Positions 51,266 through 61,949 are shown, counted from the stretch's first letter. The stretch is 64,000 bases of DNA from Eutreptiella sp. 'Long Island Sound 2002' (GCA_964036045.1 OZ038382.1:107902578-107966577), one strand, 5' to 3'. Translations and numbers: made by a program. The notes: generated from the sequence alone by a model not told the origin.

Positions 51266-52347
51266 AATACAACCCCAAAAACGTTAAAACAGAAATTTCG
51301 GGAATTGGTGTGAAAATGGGTAATGGCACATTTACAAAAGAGAACAATGTGACAATTGCCAATGCTAGGTGCGGGAGCATATCGGAACTATCGTACAAGA
51401 CCCTGAGGGTGCTACGCACAAATAGCATCGAAGAGAGTGCAAAGCCGTATCGAGTGTAAAGCAGTGGAATGAAGTAGTATACACATAGGGAATCTGTAAA
51501 ACAGCGTTCTACTTAGACGGCTGAACCCCCACACATATACAATGGACTTCTCCGGCCTGGAAACCTCTGCCGGAGAATGAATTGACATGAGGGTTTGCAC
51601 ACGGTGTCCGGGGGGAACAAAGATAGAGCGTATATACCAATGCAGGGAATAAAAATTGCAGAGTTACATGATAAAAGCAACATGAGAAATTTATGCCAAG
51701 AATGGGTAAAATGCAGAGCAAATGCAAAAAAGATGGAAACACGTTTGTTTTCTTCGAACACGGTTTTATCTAAAAAGGGAAGCAAAAATACTACATGTGC
51801 TACTGGTTGCAGACGGAGCTGAAGAAGTACGTGTGTTGGACTAAGGTGTGCCTAACACTTTAGAACGAAGTTGCCTTCCGAAATTTCGGAAGGCGAAAGT
51901 GTTCCTAACCCTAACCCTTCCGAAATTTCGGAAGACACCTTCGCCTTCCGAAATTTCGGAAGGCAACTTCCGAAATTTCGGAAGGCAACTTCGTTCTAAA
52001 GTGTTAGGCACACCTTAGTCCAGCACACGTACTTCTTCAGCTCCGTCTGCAACCAGTAGCACATGTAGTATTTTTGCTTCCCTTTTCAGATAAAACCGTG
52101 TTCGAAGAAAACAAACGTGTTTCCATCTTTTTTGCATTTGCTCTGCATTTTACCCATTCTTGGCATAAAATTTTAATGTTGTTTTTATCATGTAACTCTG
52201 CAATTTTTATTGCCTGCATTGCTATATACCCTCTATCTTTTTTTCCCCCGCACACCGTGTGCAAAACCCCATTTCAATTCATTCTCCGGCAGAGGTTTCC
52301 AGGCTAGAGAAGTCCATTGCATCTAGGTAGGGGTTCAGCCGTCTAAG
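51241..52347. mobile_element. Foldback element with 6-bp target duplication
   Basis: Begins CTTAGACGGC and ends GCCGTCTAAG, flanked on both sides by GCCTTT (51235-51240 and 52348-52353). A second start, CTTAGACGGCTGAACCCCC, lies at 51512; from there the element is a near-perfect inverted repeat with arms of about 370 bp (51512-51890 and 51970-52347). The centre holds four copies of the palindrome CTTCCGAAATTTCGGAAG. Each arm carries the same 75-90 residue frame, which is a consequence of the symmetry. No transposase is present. It looks like a non-autonomous foldback element, perhaps two nested copies. Confidence 0.75.
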
Positions 52348-52353
52348 GCCTTT

Positions 52354-52555
52354 GGCATAAGTGTGTCATGCTTGCAATGGGCAGGCCGGAGGTTGTATGG
52401 TGAAGCATATGCAGAAGCACCTCTTGTGCGCACTTAGAGCAATATGGAGGACTTTTTCCGTGACAAGACAACATCTGTGAATCACCTGGATGTCTTTGCT
52501 GGCTACTGTCTCATGGTCATCGCTCACCCTTCCTGCCCTTTTGGCCAGCCCTGCG
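52354..52555 (+). CDS. Exon-like segment before the 52.7-kb exon
   Basis: Coding-like frame CLQWAGRRLYGEAYAEAPL, VRT, TAG (52435-52437), SNMEDFFRDKTTSVNHLDVF, AGYCLMVIAHPSCPFGQPC, followed by a GTACCT donor. The phase at that donor (1) does not match the next exon (0), so an exon between them or another junction is needed. The TAG is at a position where Gln would fit. Family unknown. Confidence 0.4.
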
Positions 52556-52694
52556 GTACCTGTTGGAATGCAGAATTGCATAAGCAGGGACAGGGACAGG
52601 GACTGTGAGAAGAAGGGTCTGACAGGCTTCGCTCGAGGTTTCAGATAAGGGGCCCAGATCACTAAGCAAAGGTCTGTCTGTTGGTTCTTTACAG

Positions 52695-53045
52695 GAGGAG
52701 ATTGAGGAGGCCGGCATGTCGTACCTGCTGATTGTTTGGACGCTGTTCAGCTACACCACCACCATCATCCCTTTGATCCAAGACTTCATCGTGAAAGGCA
52801 AAGACTCCCACATTGGCACTGCCACGAGTTGGCTCTTGGAACATATTCCAGGCTCCAACCCAAACCCCAGTGCTCCTGACCCACTGACCCATTGGAATTC
52901 GGACCGCCTGGTCCCCGCGCTTGAGACGGTACTGGAGAAGCGCCGGGATCAGCAGAGGAGTGGTGCGTGTCCACCCTGTCCCTCAATCAGCACTACCGAC
53001 GAAGAAACTGTGAATTAGGGAAAGTTTGGGTGTATGGGGACCTGA
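52695..53045 (+). CDS. 3' exon of a second membrane protein
   Basis: Follows a strong acceptor (GTTGGTTCTTTACAG). Reads EEIEEAGMSYLLIVWTLFSY, TTTIIPLIQDFIVKGKDSHI, ATSWLLEHIPGSNPNPSAPD and LVPALETVLEKRRDQQRSG to TTDEETVN. TAG follows at 53016-53018; if that is sense the frame ends eight codons later at TGA 53043-53045. It holds one hydrophobic segment (YLLIVWTLFSYTTTIIPLI) and a charged tail. Its phase-0 start would also match exon 5 of the 33-kb gene, so an alternative last exon or a related gene copy is possible. Confidence 0.55.
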
Positions 53046-53880
53046 TGGGGTTTTCACTGGGCACGTCCCAGTGAAGGGGGTGAGAAGCCCATCTTCTGCG
53101 GGTGAGTGGCCTTTCCGAGACGCCCGATTCTCCCAATTTCGCTCGTTTCTGCTGCGGTTTGGGTTTGGCGGCACCGGCGGTTGATGGCCAACCGGCGCCC
53201 ATCGCTGGTCAACGGATGTCCGTTGGTGGTGAGCCGTCGGCAGTTGGGAAACCAAATATCATGAGGTCCCGCTTCTTTTTTTCCTCAAACCGGACAATCT
53301 TTGTTCCCCGTCTGGACCTGCGCCCGTTGTCTGAGTAGCGTCTCTTGGGCAAGTGACCACCGTTCATAAGGCGGCATGTGCATCTACCCCCAGATTGGCA
53401 GGCAACGCTCTTACGCTGCCGGGGTCCGGTGGCCTTGATGGAGAGCACCTGAGCAGCGGAGGCGAGCGGAAGATAAGGCACATCTTCTGGCACACCACCC
53501 GGAAATAGCAGCACCAGCACTGCGATCCCCATCCAACCAACTGGCCCCCGCTGCCCCAGTATGTGACGTTAGTGCACCGGAGATGTAATTGTGTGGAGGG
53601 CTACGATCACATTGTATAACGCAGGACAAGAGGAGGAGGACTGCAGGGCCCCCACAGTGCAGATCGAGCAGGTGAGCGGGGAAAAGGCTGTCGGTCAGGT
53701 CCACTCAGTAGATCAGTGAGCACTGGGATCTGTGCAAGATTTTCTGGCGGCAGCCGTCGCCCCCTGATGTCTCTGAAGCATCACCTACCCTCTGCCCTGG
53801 TGCCTGTGAGACCCAAGAGACGGCGCATCCCCTCCCTCTGCTGCCCGCTGGTACTGTGTATGTTGTAATGCATGTAATTT
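53046..53880. other. 3' flank, unassigned
   Basis: No gene recognised. It may hold the 3' untranslated region of the preceding exon. Confidence 0.35.
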
Positions 53881-54186
53881 TTTTGTGGTAAATGCGTGTA
53901 ACAAAAAAATTGTCACATCGTGTAAATTTTTTAAACCCATACTTGCGGTTACCGCGAAAAAAAATTCCCAAGTGTGACAATTTTTTTGTGCTCGCGTTTA
54001 CCGCAAAAAGAAAACACAACGTGACGATTTTTTGTTACACGCATTTACCGCAAGAAAAAATTACACGATTTGATCATTTTTCGTTCTTGCATTTCCCAGA
54101 TTTTACCGCCAAAAGAAATTACAAGACTTTGCCGCAAAGAAAAAGAAATTGCACCATTTACTGAAAACAAAAAATACATGCATGTA
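53881..54186. repeat. A-rich TTTACCGCAAAAA repeats
   Basis: Several units of TTTACCGC-A(5-8)-TTNCACG and relatives. The same type recurs at 55740-55915. Confidence 0.7.
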
Positions 54187-54492
54187 CCCAATCTGCCCAC
54201 TTGTGGGCCACTGCTGATTTTGTCCCCCGCTGTGAAGCGTTGGGGACCCCCTAGACGGTAACGGTAACAGTAATGTAGCCAATCCGCCCACCTGTGGGCC
54301 ACTTCTGATTTCGTCCCCCGCTCTGCAACGTTGGGGACCCCCTAGATGGGGTTATGCGGTCAATCCGCCCACTTGTGGGTCTATTCTGATTTTGTCTGCT
54401 GCCGTGGAGCGTTGGGAACCCCTCAGACGGTAGGAGTTATGTAGCCCATCCGCCCACTTGTGGCCCACTTCTCATTTTGTCCCCCGCCCCGT
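54187..54492 (-). repeat. Inverted outlying copies of the 0-2.4 kb satellite
   Basis: About 3.5 units, reverse-complemented relative to the main array: CCGCCCACTTGTGGGCCACT, TTCTGATTTCGTCCCCCGC, GGGGACCCCC, then GTTATGTAGCC. They are more diverged than units in the main array. Confidence 0.9.
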
Positions 54493-54550
54493 TACTTATA
54501 GAGTGTCCAGGTGGATGCACATAGTTGCACCTGACTTCACACCAAACACA

Positions 54551-55361
54551 ATGGCTATCGCCACATTGTTGTGGTTCATAGTGATGACAAAGAAGGGTTG
54601 CACTAGTTTGTGTGTGCCTTCGATTGTCGCGTCGGGGTGGAGCGTTTCATTATTTGGGTTTGGAACCCCTGAGCTCCATTCATTTTATCCGCCCCTTCTT
54701 AGCGGCGCTCAAGAAGCACGGCTTAACCACCAAGCACCGGGGCTTGGGATTCCAAAAGGACGGTTAGTCTTGTGGTTTTTAGAGCATGTACCTCACAAAC
54801 TTGGTGGTGGATCACCGGGGTTCTTTTTCAGATGTTCCCCTCACCCTTACGGGTCCAAGTTTTGTTGACTATTTGTTGAGCATTGTTAATGCTGATTGCA
54901 TTGTGCAGGTCATTGGACCGCCCGGTGATGATTTGGAGGGCGTGGCTCAACTTCCTTGCCCTCCTCAGCCCCCCACAACACCCGAGTTGAAGGTGCACTT
55001 TCGGGCCACCCCCACCCCGCTCAAAGGTAAGGGTGCCTCCTCTGAGCAAAGCGTGGAAGGCCCGGAGGCCAAGGCGCAACCTTCCATGGCCACTCTTGCC
55101 ACACAGGAGGACACCAGTCCCAAGACATCCCAACCCATCTGTGGAGAGTGGCGCAAGGTGCCTGGTAGCTACCCCAAAGATGCATCCGGCTAGCTGGAGC
55201 GTGACGAGCAGTTCATCAGTGAGCGGGCCAAGCAGTTGGCCGTTGAGTTGCGCGTGGCTTGTTATTTGAACACCAGTCCTAGTGCAAAGTCCAAGTCCAC
55301 CAATACAAAACATGACCTCATCTACAAGCGTGCCATCTGCAACGACTAATAGCGGGTGCAT
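54551..55361 (+). pseudogene. Ulp1-type (C48) cysteine protease remnant
   Basis: Catalytic-type residues are in the Ulp1 order H-D-Q-C. His is in HIVVVHSDDKEG (54562), Asp in CAFDC (54622), Gln and Cys in FQKDG-TAG-SCGF (54753 and 54771). The Asp-Gln distance is about 43 codons and Gln-Cys 6, as in known Ulp1/SENP enzymes; His-Asp is 20, close to the usual 17. One frame change lies between Asp and Gln. TAGs are at 54604, 54765 and 54780, the last two bracketing the Cys box. The frame then runs MYLTNLVVDHRGSFSDVPLT to YPKDASG, TAG (55191), LERDEQFISERAKQLAVEL, ending in TAA. In repeat-rich genomes such proteases often come from DNA transposons. Confidence 0.6.
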
Positions 55362-55740
55362 GACTGGCTTTTCGCTTCACTGTATTTCCTCCGCCTATTT
55401 GTTGTACCAATGGTGGAGCGTATAAACATGCTAATATATTGGCCCCATCCCAGTGCATTGGTGGCCTATTGTGGTGGCACTAACATTGCCCATGGCCCTG
55501 TCAGGCCTCTTTTCTTGAGCCTAATTTTGTTCCCATTGCCGGCACACTAATTTTGACCATGGCCTTGTCAGTCCTCTTTTCTTGGGCCTAATTTTGTTTC
55601 TAGTGCCATGTACACCATGTGATACTATGTTCTATTGGCCGAGTCCCAATTAATTGGTGGCCACACAGAGTACTATGTGCTTTGTGGACTCGGCGTCCCA
55701 TCGTGAACGTCGCTATCGGGGGCCGTACGGAACCGGCAAT
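55362..55740. other. Unassigned, with a 70-bp duplication
   Basis: CATGGCCCTGTCAGGCCTCTTT (55491) and CATGGCCTTGTCAGTCCTCTTT (55558)-type blocks form a short tandem duplication with CTTGRGCCTAATTTTGTT. No gene seen. Confidence 0.5.
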
Positions 55741-56055
55741 TGTACACATTGTGCATGTATTGTAAAAGTTGCATTTTTTTTCAATGTTCCCATTTTTTTA
55801 AGAAATTAATCTACACAACTTACCGCAAAAAAAATCGCATGCATTTACTGCAAAAAAAAATTGCATGCTTTGACAATTTTTTTTGTACACAAGTTACATT
55901 TTTCACAAGGGTACTTGTGGAACTTTGGTTGACCACGAGACGCGTGCCGCTGGTGGTCGACGGCGCTCAGTGGGTAGCTGCTAGTGGTGGTCGGTCAATG
56001 GAAGGTGCTCGAGAATGGTGATGGGGCGGGGAGTGAAGTGCTAAATTTTAGGTTG
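55741..56055. repeat. A-rich TTACCGCAAAAA repeats, second patch
   Basis: Units ACTTACCGCAAAAAAAATCG and TTTACTGCAAAAAAAAATTG, as at 53.9-54.2 kb. After 55916 nothing is recognised. Confidence 0.6.
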
Positions 56056-57120
56056 TTCTTGGCAGGGAAGCCACAGATGCCCATCCAGTTTGTCCATCAA
56101 ACCAAAATAAACGCGGTTATGCGTTTATTTTCTTTATTTGGCCGTTTTGACCCCGTTAGGCAGTTTATTAACTTTTTTTGAATGTTTTTTTGTGTTTTTT
56201 TTGTGTTTTTTGTGGTTTTTTTGTCTTTTTTTCAAAGGTATATGTGTTTCTCATTTCCTGTTGCCCACCTTTGCACTCTTTTTTCCACCAAAAATGTATG
56301 TTTTCCTTTGCAACACAATGTCTCTAGCAGAACTTATGCAGAAGGGTTTGCATGAGTTGCACGCGTCCTCAACAACACTACGGTGTTACATAAAGACAAG
56401 AGAAATAGGGGCCAATGTCTAAATGAGAATCAAGCAACCAAGAGAATAGCACCCAAGAGAAAGCACCGAAGGAACATAAACGAGCACGTCTACCAAGTGC
56501 ATGATGGTCAAGGGTCAGGGGTTGCGGTTTAAGTAGCGTTATCGGGCTGTGGTCGCATTCTTCAACAGTGGTGTGCAAATAACACCAAGGGCGTTTGGTT
56601 GAGGTATCTGCTAGCCAGAGGGGTATGGGGTCTGTGGCGGGATCTTTCAGTAGGGTTGTGGGTTTCAAGGCCTAGAGAAAAGGTTGCCAAGGGGTGGTCC
56701 TAATTGCAAGACTAGTGCAATCATAACATCATTCTCTCTCATTCTAGCCCATTTGTATGCGTCCAATTTGGCGACGAGTGGGTGCACCTCAACTCCAGTG
56801 CCGACGTGGCCGCTCACTTGCAGACCAATAGCACGGATATCTTTCACACCCAGGTCACCCGGGCTGCTAGCGAAGGCGGCACGGCCAAGGGGTGGCAGTT
56901 CTGCTTTGAGGATCCCCAGGCTAAACCCCGTCCATCCCCCGCACCCTTTGGCCAAAAACTGCCAGGGGGTATCACCACATGCACCCATTGTAAGCACGAG
57001 ATGCACACTTTGTGCATGCAAGGTGGCCAATGCTTCAAATGTGTGTGCCGTGTGTGCAATGAACATCCCAAGGGTGACATGCGGTCATTGCAAGACATGT
57101 AAGCACCGAGTGCATACCAC
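56056..57120 (+). repeat. Repeat D, copy 2
   Basis: Homologous to 43680-44720 in order and orientation, with an internal deletion relative to copy 1 near 56578. It contains the better copy of the repeat D coding segment. Confidence 0.8.
56748..57101 (+). CDS. Repeat D Cys/His-rich protein segment
   Basis: After CTCATTCTAG (acceptor-like) a frame reads FVCVQFGDEWVHLNSSADVA, AHLQTNSTDIFHTQVTRAAS, GWQFCFEDPQAKPRP, then ITTCTHCKHEMHTLCMQGGQ and CFKCVCRVCNEHPKGDM, ending in TAG at 57099-57101. The Cys/His spacing (CTHCKHEMHTLC, CFKCVCRVC) suggests a zinc-binding cluster. The copy at 44.4 kb keeps the same frame over two pieces (EWVH-NSSAD, HL-TN-TDI-HT; TC-HC-H--H--C), which supports a real protein. 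Cys pairs continue beyond the TAG (CGHCKTCKHRVH in another frame). Probably a mobile-element protein; no family named. Confidence 0.5.
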
Positions 57121-57829
57121 ATGAGCAGTACACGTGGCCTTTTGTGTGGAGGTGGTCTGCAAGGAATGCACACCCCGGCCCCCAGTGCTCTCACAACCGC
57201 CTACCAAGAAATATAGGCACCATTTGAAAGCCCAACGGTAGGTCGGCTGCCCATGGCTACAGTACGCCAACGGGGCTATGTGGTGTATTGCTTGCAAGGA
57301 GTACCCGCAATGCAGTGCGCGGCAATTGTGGCTGACTAGCAATACACAATTGTGCAAGCAAACTGTCGTACAACATAGCAACTGCGGCGTTCACTGCAAG
57401 TTCCTAGCATTGTGGCAAAGTGGCAGTGCCTCAACCACCATTATAGGCACATTGCCGGTACCATCATCAGAGCCGTGACAATCTCAGACACGGTCAGCGG
57501 CATTGGTGCAACCCGTTGGCGAACAATTTCTGGTGTCACAAGGTGTGAAAGCCTGCTGCCCACCCCCCCCCCCCTTTTCTCCAAATCAATGCATGACCCC
57601 GTGGCTGCAGTGTGCTGAATTGTGCCACCATGTACGTAGTCAGCCACCATCGAAGCACTCACAATCACTGGAGCAACGCGTTGGCGAACACACATATGAG
57701 AATTTTCTGAAGTGGGGCACTGATGACGACCACAAGGAGAGAGAAGACCCCGACGGTGGCTGCTTAGAGGCGAGCATGCATCGTGAGATGAGTGTGATGC
57801 CGATGGCTCCCAGTGGCCCCATGATTTTG
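57121..57829. other. Unassigned, scattered Cys-rich pieces
   Basis: Short Cys-rich pieces (WCIACKEYPQCSARQ at 57270) may belong to the preceding protein after frameshifts. 57441-58079 (minus) is a 212-residue open frame without recognised domains. A C-run is at 57564. Confidence 0.35.
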
Positions 57830-58079
57830 AATCTAAATATTGACTGCATTCAATGTTGCAGGGATTTGGGCCCAACCTTTGCAATGCATTATGGACCACG
57901 GCTGGTTTTTGATGCTCACCTTTGGTCTCGTGGGTTGGGTTTGGTGTGTTCCTGACTTTGAGTTTCTCATCACGACCGCTATGCAAACATGCAACGCGCC
58001 TCTTGTGTACCACTTTGCGGCATTGCTTTGTGGGGGCCAAGGTTCGTATTTGTCGGCCTGCAGGCATTTGTATTGCCAT

Positions 58080-58740
58080 CCAAAGTCATCCAAAGAGCAT
58101 CAGGAAATAACAACAACCATCCAGAATCCATCAAGATATAACAACAACCATCCATAGCCCACCACGAAATAACAACAACCATCCAAAGGCTATCAAGAAA
58201 TAACAACAACCATGCAAAAGCCATCAGGATATAACAATAACCGTCCGGAGCCCAACCGGAAATGCCAGCACCATCCAGAGGCTATCAGGAAATACCAGCA
58301 ACCATTCACGGCGCATCAAGAAATAACAACAACCATCCACAACGCAACAAGAAATAGTCGCAACCATGCAGAGGCTATCAAGAAATACCAACAACCATGC
58401 AAAGAATATAAGGAAATACTAGCAACCATTCAAAGCACCTCGGGAAATAACAACAACCATGCACAGCGCATCAAGAAATAACAGCAACCATCCACAGCCC
58501 ATCAAGAAATAACAACAACCATCCAGAGCCCATCAAGAAATTACAAGAATCGTCCACGTGCTATCAGGAAATAACAGCAACCACCCAGAGAGCACATCGG
58601 GAAATAACAACAACCATGTAGAGCCCGTCAGGAAATAATAGCAACCATCCACAACGCATCAAGAAATACCAACAATAAGCAACGATCCAGAGCACAACAG
58701 GAGACAATAGCTACCATCCAGAGCCAATTAGGAAATCAGT
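58080..58740. repeat. Minisatellite, about 32 bp, about 20 copies
   Basis: Units of CATCAAGAAATAACAACAAC followed by CATCCANAGC, 31-34 bp long, with single-base variants. There are no unique spacers and the unit is continuous, so this is not a CRISPR array. A short inverted part of the same repeat lies at 44720-44830. Confidence 0.9.
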
Positions 58741-59076
58741 GATATTTGCGAAACCATGCAGATTTAAACGACAACGACCAAAGAAAATCAGCAATGAACA
58801 ATAGCAATGGTTACACAAAGTGCGGCAATAAACAAGGTTTCCAAATCAAGTTGCTACGGAAAATAGAAACCTAGAAAGAGCATGCAATATTATGTACAGA
58901 ACCTCCAAAGGGGAGTCAAGCCGCCCCCCACCCCCACCCCATCTTTTCTATCAAATACCCTCAAAAGGCTTTTGCCATTGGTATGTGTAAAATGAAACAA
59001 AAAATCTATTAAAAAAAAGCAAAAAAACCAAAAAAACCATATTTTCATTGATCTGCCCGTCAACCTGTCAAAACCC
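58741..59076. other. Unassigned, A-rich
   Basis: No gene recognised. A-rich near 59000. Confidence 0.4.
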
Positions 59077-59720
59077 TTGTTGATGGGTGTTTATGGCTTC
59101 CCTGGTTCCTGCTGTTTTGCGGTGGAATTCCACGTTTCCATTGGAGTTGTACCAATTGAACAGGGCAATGCCACTACACCTCTGATTTTTGCAGTTGCTT
59201 CAGGGAAAGTGCTGCCGGGCCACACCCCCACGGCATGTGTTGCTACCAATGAATTCCAATGGCGTCCCTCCTGCTCCCCTGCGGAGTGGATTGAAGACAT
59301 GCACCTCTACATCCCCCCGCCCCCTCCTGCTCCTTGTGCACACAGCCCTCTTCAAACAGCACAAGGAGGTGCCGTAACGTCTCCTTTTGGGGCCATGGAT
59401 TTGACGTCTTCTGTTGAGCTGGAAGCGGAGCACTCAATCACAATGCCCGCAGAACTTGATTCGCCGGCTGTCCCTGAAACAGTTGGGCACAATTACAGGC
59501 GTTCCGGGGGCCGAAGTGATGCTATCATGGCGTTGTCTGTGGGCTGCAGGGGCACGTGCAGACAGTGTGGCCCGTTTGGGCAATGTTTGGCCCTCCTGTT
59601 TGCACAAAGGGGGGCATGCCTCTATAGACGCCTTTTCTGGTTGAAAATGGATCCAGTGTCGTCGGAACAACAGCATCCTTTTCGTTTGTGCTGTTACCAA
59701 AGCCCGTGGTCATGATTTGA
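59077..59720 (+). pseudogene. Coding remnant with one frame change and one TAG
   Basis: The first part (59100-59480) reads AVEFHVSIGVVPIEQGNAT, PLIFAVASGKVLPGHTP, QWRPSCSPAEWIEDMHLY and a Pro run. A second frame from about 59520 reads GVVCGLQGHVQTVWPVWAMF, GPPVCTKGGMPL, TAG (59625), TPFLVENGSSVVGTTASFSF, VLLPKPVVMI, TGA (59718). The 212-residue frame open through the whole stretch loses protein-like character in its second half, so a frameshift is more likely. The repeated hydrophobic-small residue pattern suggests beta structure. No family recognised. Confidence 0.45.
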
Positions 59721-60999
59721 CACTGTGCATGTGCTGATGGCTACGGATTTGTCACCCAAGGCCTACAGAGGCCGCAAGTAATGCCCTTCCACCTGTTGCT
59801 CCTAGCGCCTGTTCTCGTCCCTCAGCCAAAACGTACAACGACTTTGACATCAAGACACGGGCTAATTTTCTTGCGTACTTGTTATCAAAGGCACTAACTA
59901 TCACAGGTATTCATTCGCACAGAGCCTATAAACATGATTGTGGGGTGTTGGTGTTAATTTGCACCAGTGATAGCATGGTGGTGCATGTAACCCGAATACT
60001 AACCCTCCATGGGCGTCTGGCTGTATTCTCCTGCTAATTGACCTCCATGAGATTATCCCCCTCCCTGCAGCAAACACAGCCCTGTCTCCCCAGCACCCAG
60101 TCCCTGTCCGACTGTCCGACTGCACTCTTTATATTTAAGTGTGAGATGAGCTGCATGTGACACTGTTATGGACATGCCTATGAGAGTTGGTTGTACAGCA
60201 ACCTTCTACTGGAGAGTGCAGCCCATTTCCGTCACCCTCAGCGTTTGGTTGGAGGCCCCTCCAAGCTGAGGATGGCCCAGCGTACCACCCACCGTGCACT
60301 GGACTTTTGGGGAAAGTGACGGGCCAACGCGGAGGATGTCAGTTCCATTGCGCTGAGGTTCGCATCGACAGAGTTTGCTTTTTACGTGAGGGCCTGATGC
60401 TCCAAACGCCGACCAACCAACCCCACATCTATTCATCTATACGAAGCAGTCTTAAGACTGCACAGTCACAGTTCAGAGCAGGACCGAGACACTGACGTGT
60501 GTAGTTGACTGCCGTGAACAGGCTGAACGGCTGAGGGAGGATGGCGGAGGTCACAGTTGCTCCAATACTTTCCTCGGCGCCCGTGGAACCAATCAAACGT
60601 TCGGATTGTTTGGGGCGTGTTCCATACCGACTGGTTCTGGGGTGGGGGTGAGCGTTGTTAACCACTACCCCTACCCCTGCCTTCACAAAGGCAAAGGCAA
60701 TCCAGGGCTGGGCACCAACTCGCCTGAACGGCTCTGCTCCGCCTGCAGCCTGATTCGCTGGTATGCAGCTGGCAAGGAAATCTCTGACCACCGGAGCGTT
60801 CCTGACCACCGCCCCCCTTCGCTTAATACTAACACCCAAGCCCCAAGGGAACCCCAGGCCAAACCCAAGCCTGACACAGCAGTCCGCTGTCCATCTAAAA
60901 TCATGTCATCAATCTGCGTATTGCAATCGATTCGATGTTGAGCTGGGGTTCACGTCAGGTCATTTTTCAGTGGACAAGATTTTTCCAGTTAAACAACAT
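59721..60999. other. Possible decayed coding sequence, unassigned
   Basis: Short protein-like pieces occur: NDFDIKTRANFLAYLLSKAL near 59830, and RVGCTATFYWRVQPISVTLS near 60190, the latter broken by several TGAs. Open frames at 60187-60495 and 60606-60941 and their minus-strand shadows are not recognised. Confidence 0.3.
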
Positions 61000-61300
61000 G
61001 GAGGGTAACCGACGGAGGTTGGCAGGTAACCGACGACGGTTATCGGACGGCGGTTGGTGGGTGATCAATAGTGGTTGGCGGGTAACCGACAGCAATTGGA
61101 GGGTAATTGACGGCGGTTGGCGGGGAACTCACGGTGGTTAGAGGGTGGCCCTCTGGAAATATGGGTTGCATCAGACTTACAAAAAGGCATTCCTAGTGAA
61201 ACAGCAGTCATCAAAATGAGAAAAAACCGGGGATGTTGGGACATACGGGTTGCATCAAAATAAAGAAAAAGGATTCTTGGTGGAACCACAATGGCCATAA
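61000..61300. repeat. Minisatellite (about 29 bp) and a short duplication
   Basis: About five units of GGGTAACCGACGGCGGTTGGC (61005-61145). It is followed by a 100-bp duplication marked by GGGTTGCATCARA at about 61162 and 61246. Confidence 0.75.
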
Positions 61301-61454
61301 TGTGCCGATTTGGCTGGACACGCCAGCCTTGTTTTTTTTTTTTTCATCAAAAACCGTCCTGGTTCGGGTTTGGGCCGCGGGACCCATGCGACCACATGAC
61401 CAGACACAGTGTGTACAGACGGTTGGATTCGGAGACGGGGCAATGGCACGGGGG

Positions 61455-61920
61455 GAGGGGCGGGGGCACTCCGCGGGTCCTAGGACGCCAAATACCCATC
61501 CTCCTTAGGGGGCCTGCAGCCAATAGTTAGTTGCCAAAGGTGCTGCCCTCAAGAGTCCATGGGGGTCGAAGGCATCCAACGCTCTATGGGCATCAAAGGC
61601 GCCCGAAGGAAAATTTTGTCCACTTTGCTCCCCAACACTATCCTTAAACCCAACCCTAACCCCAACGCCCACCCAAACTCTTAGCCTAGTCCTCACCCTA
61701 CACCTACCCCTTGCCCTAACCAGGCTTGAATATTGGGACCCAGCTGCTGGGGGAAGAAACATCGTCCACGACACTTCAACGACAAATCAGGTACGCATTG
61801 GAAAGTGGATGAGAGCGGCTCAAAAGGGGCTCAAAATGAGATGTATTCATCCGTTTGGGCACCACAAGTAGACTAGGATCATTTTTGGAAAACCGTGGTT
61901 TTGACCCGTTTTTGAGCCAT
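61455..61920. repeat. Dispersed repeat family A, copy 6 (5' part)
   Basis: ACTCCGCGGGTCCTAGGACG, AGTTAGTTGCCAAAGGTGCT, CCCAACACTATCCTTAAACC, GAATATTGGGACC and GGGCACCACAAG-(T)-AGACTAGGATCA match the 5' half of the copy at 35.7 kb. The coding-like region at 61.95 kb starts directly after it. Confidence 0.8.
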
Positions 61921-61949
61921 TTGTGGTGTGCACTTTATTTGCGTATGAC

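Noticed and set aside
51509-52307. Two copies of a conserved ~80-residue membrane-like protein
   Set aside because: They are the two arms of one palindrome; similarity reflects the inverted repeat and not selection on a protein.
57441-58079. 212-residue minus-strand ORF as a gene
   Set aside because: No domain recognised, and the related inverted segment at 44.7-45.1 kb does not keep the frame.
58080-58740. CRISPR-like regular repeats
   Set aside because: Units of about 32 bp are contiguous with no unique spacers, and the window is eukaryotic. It is a minisatellite.
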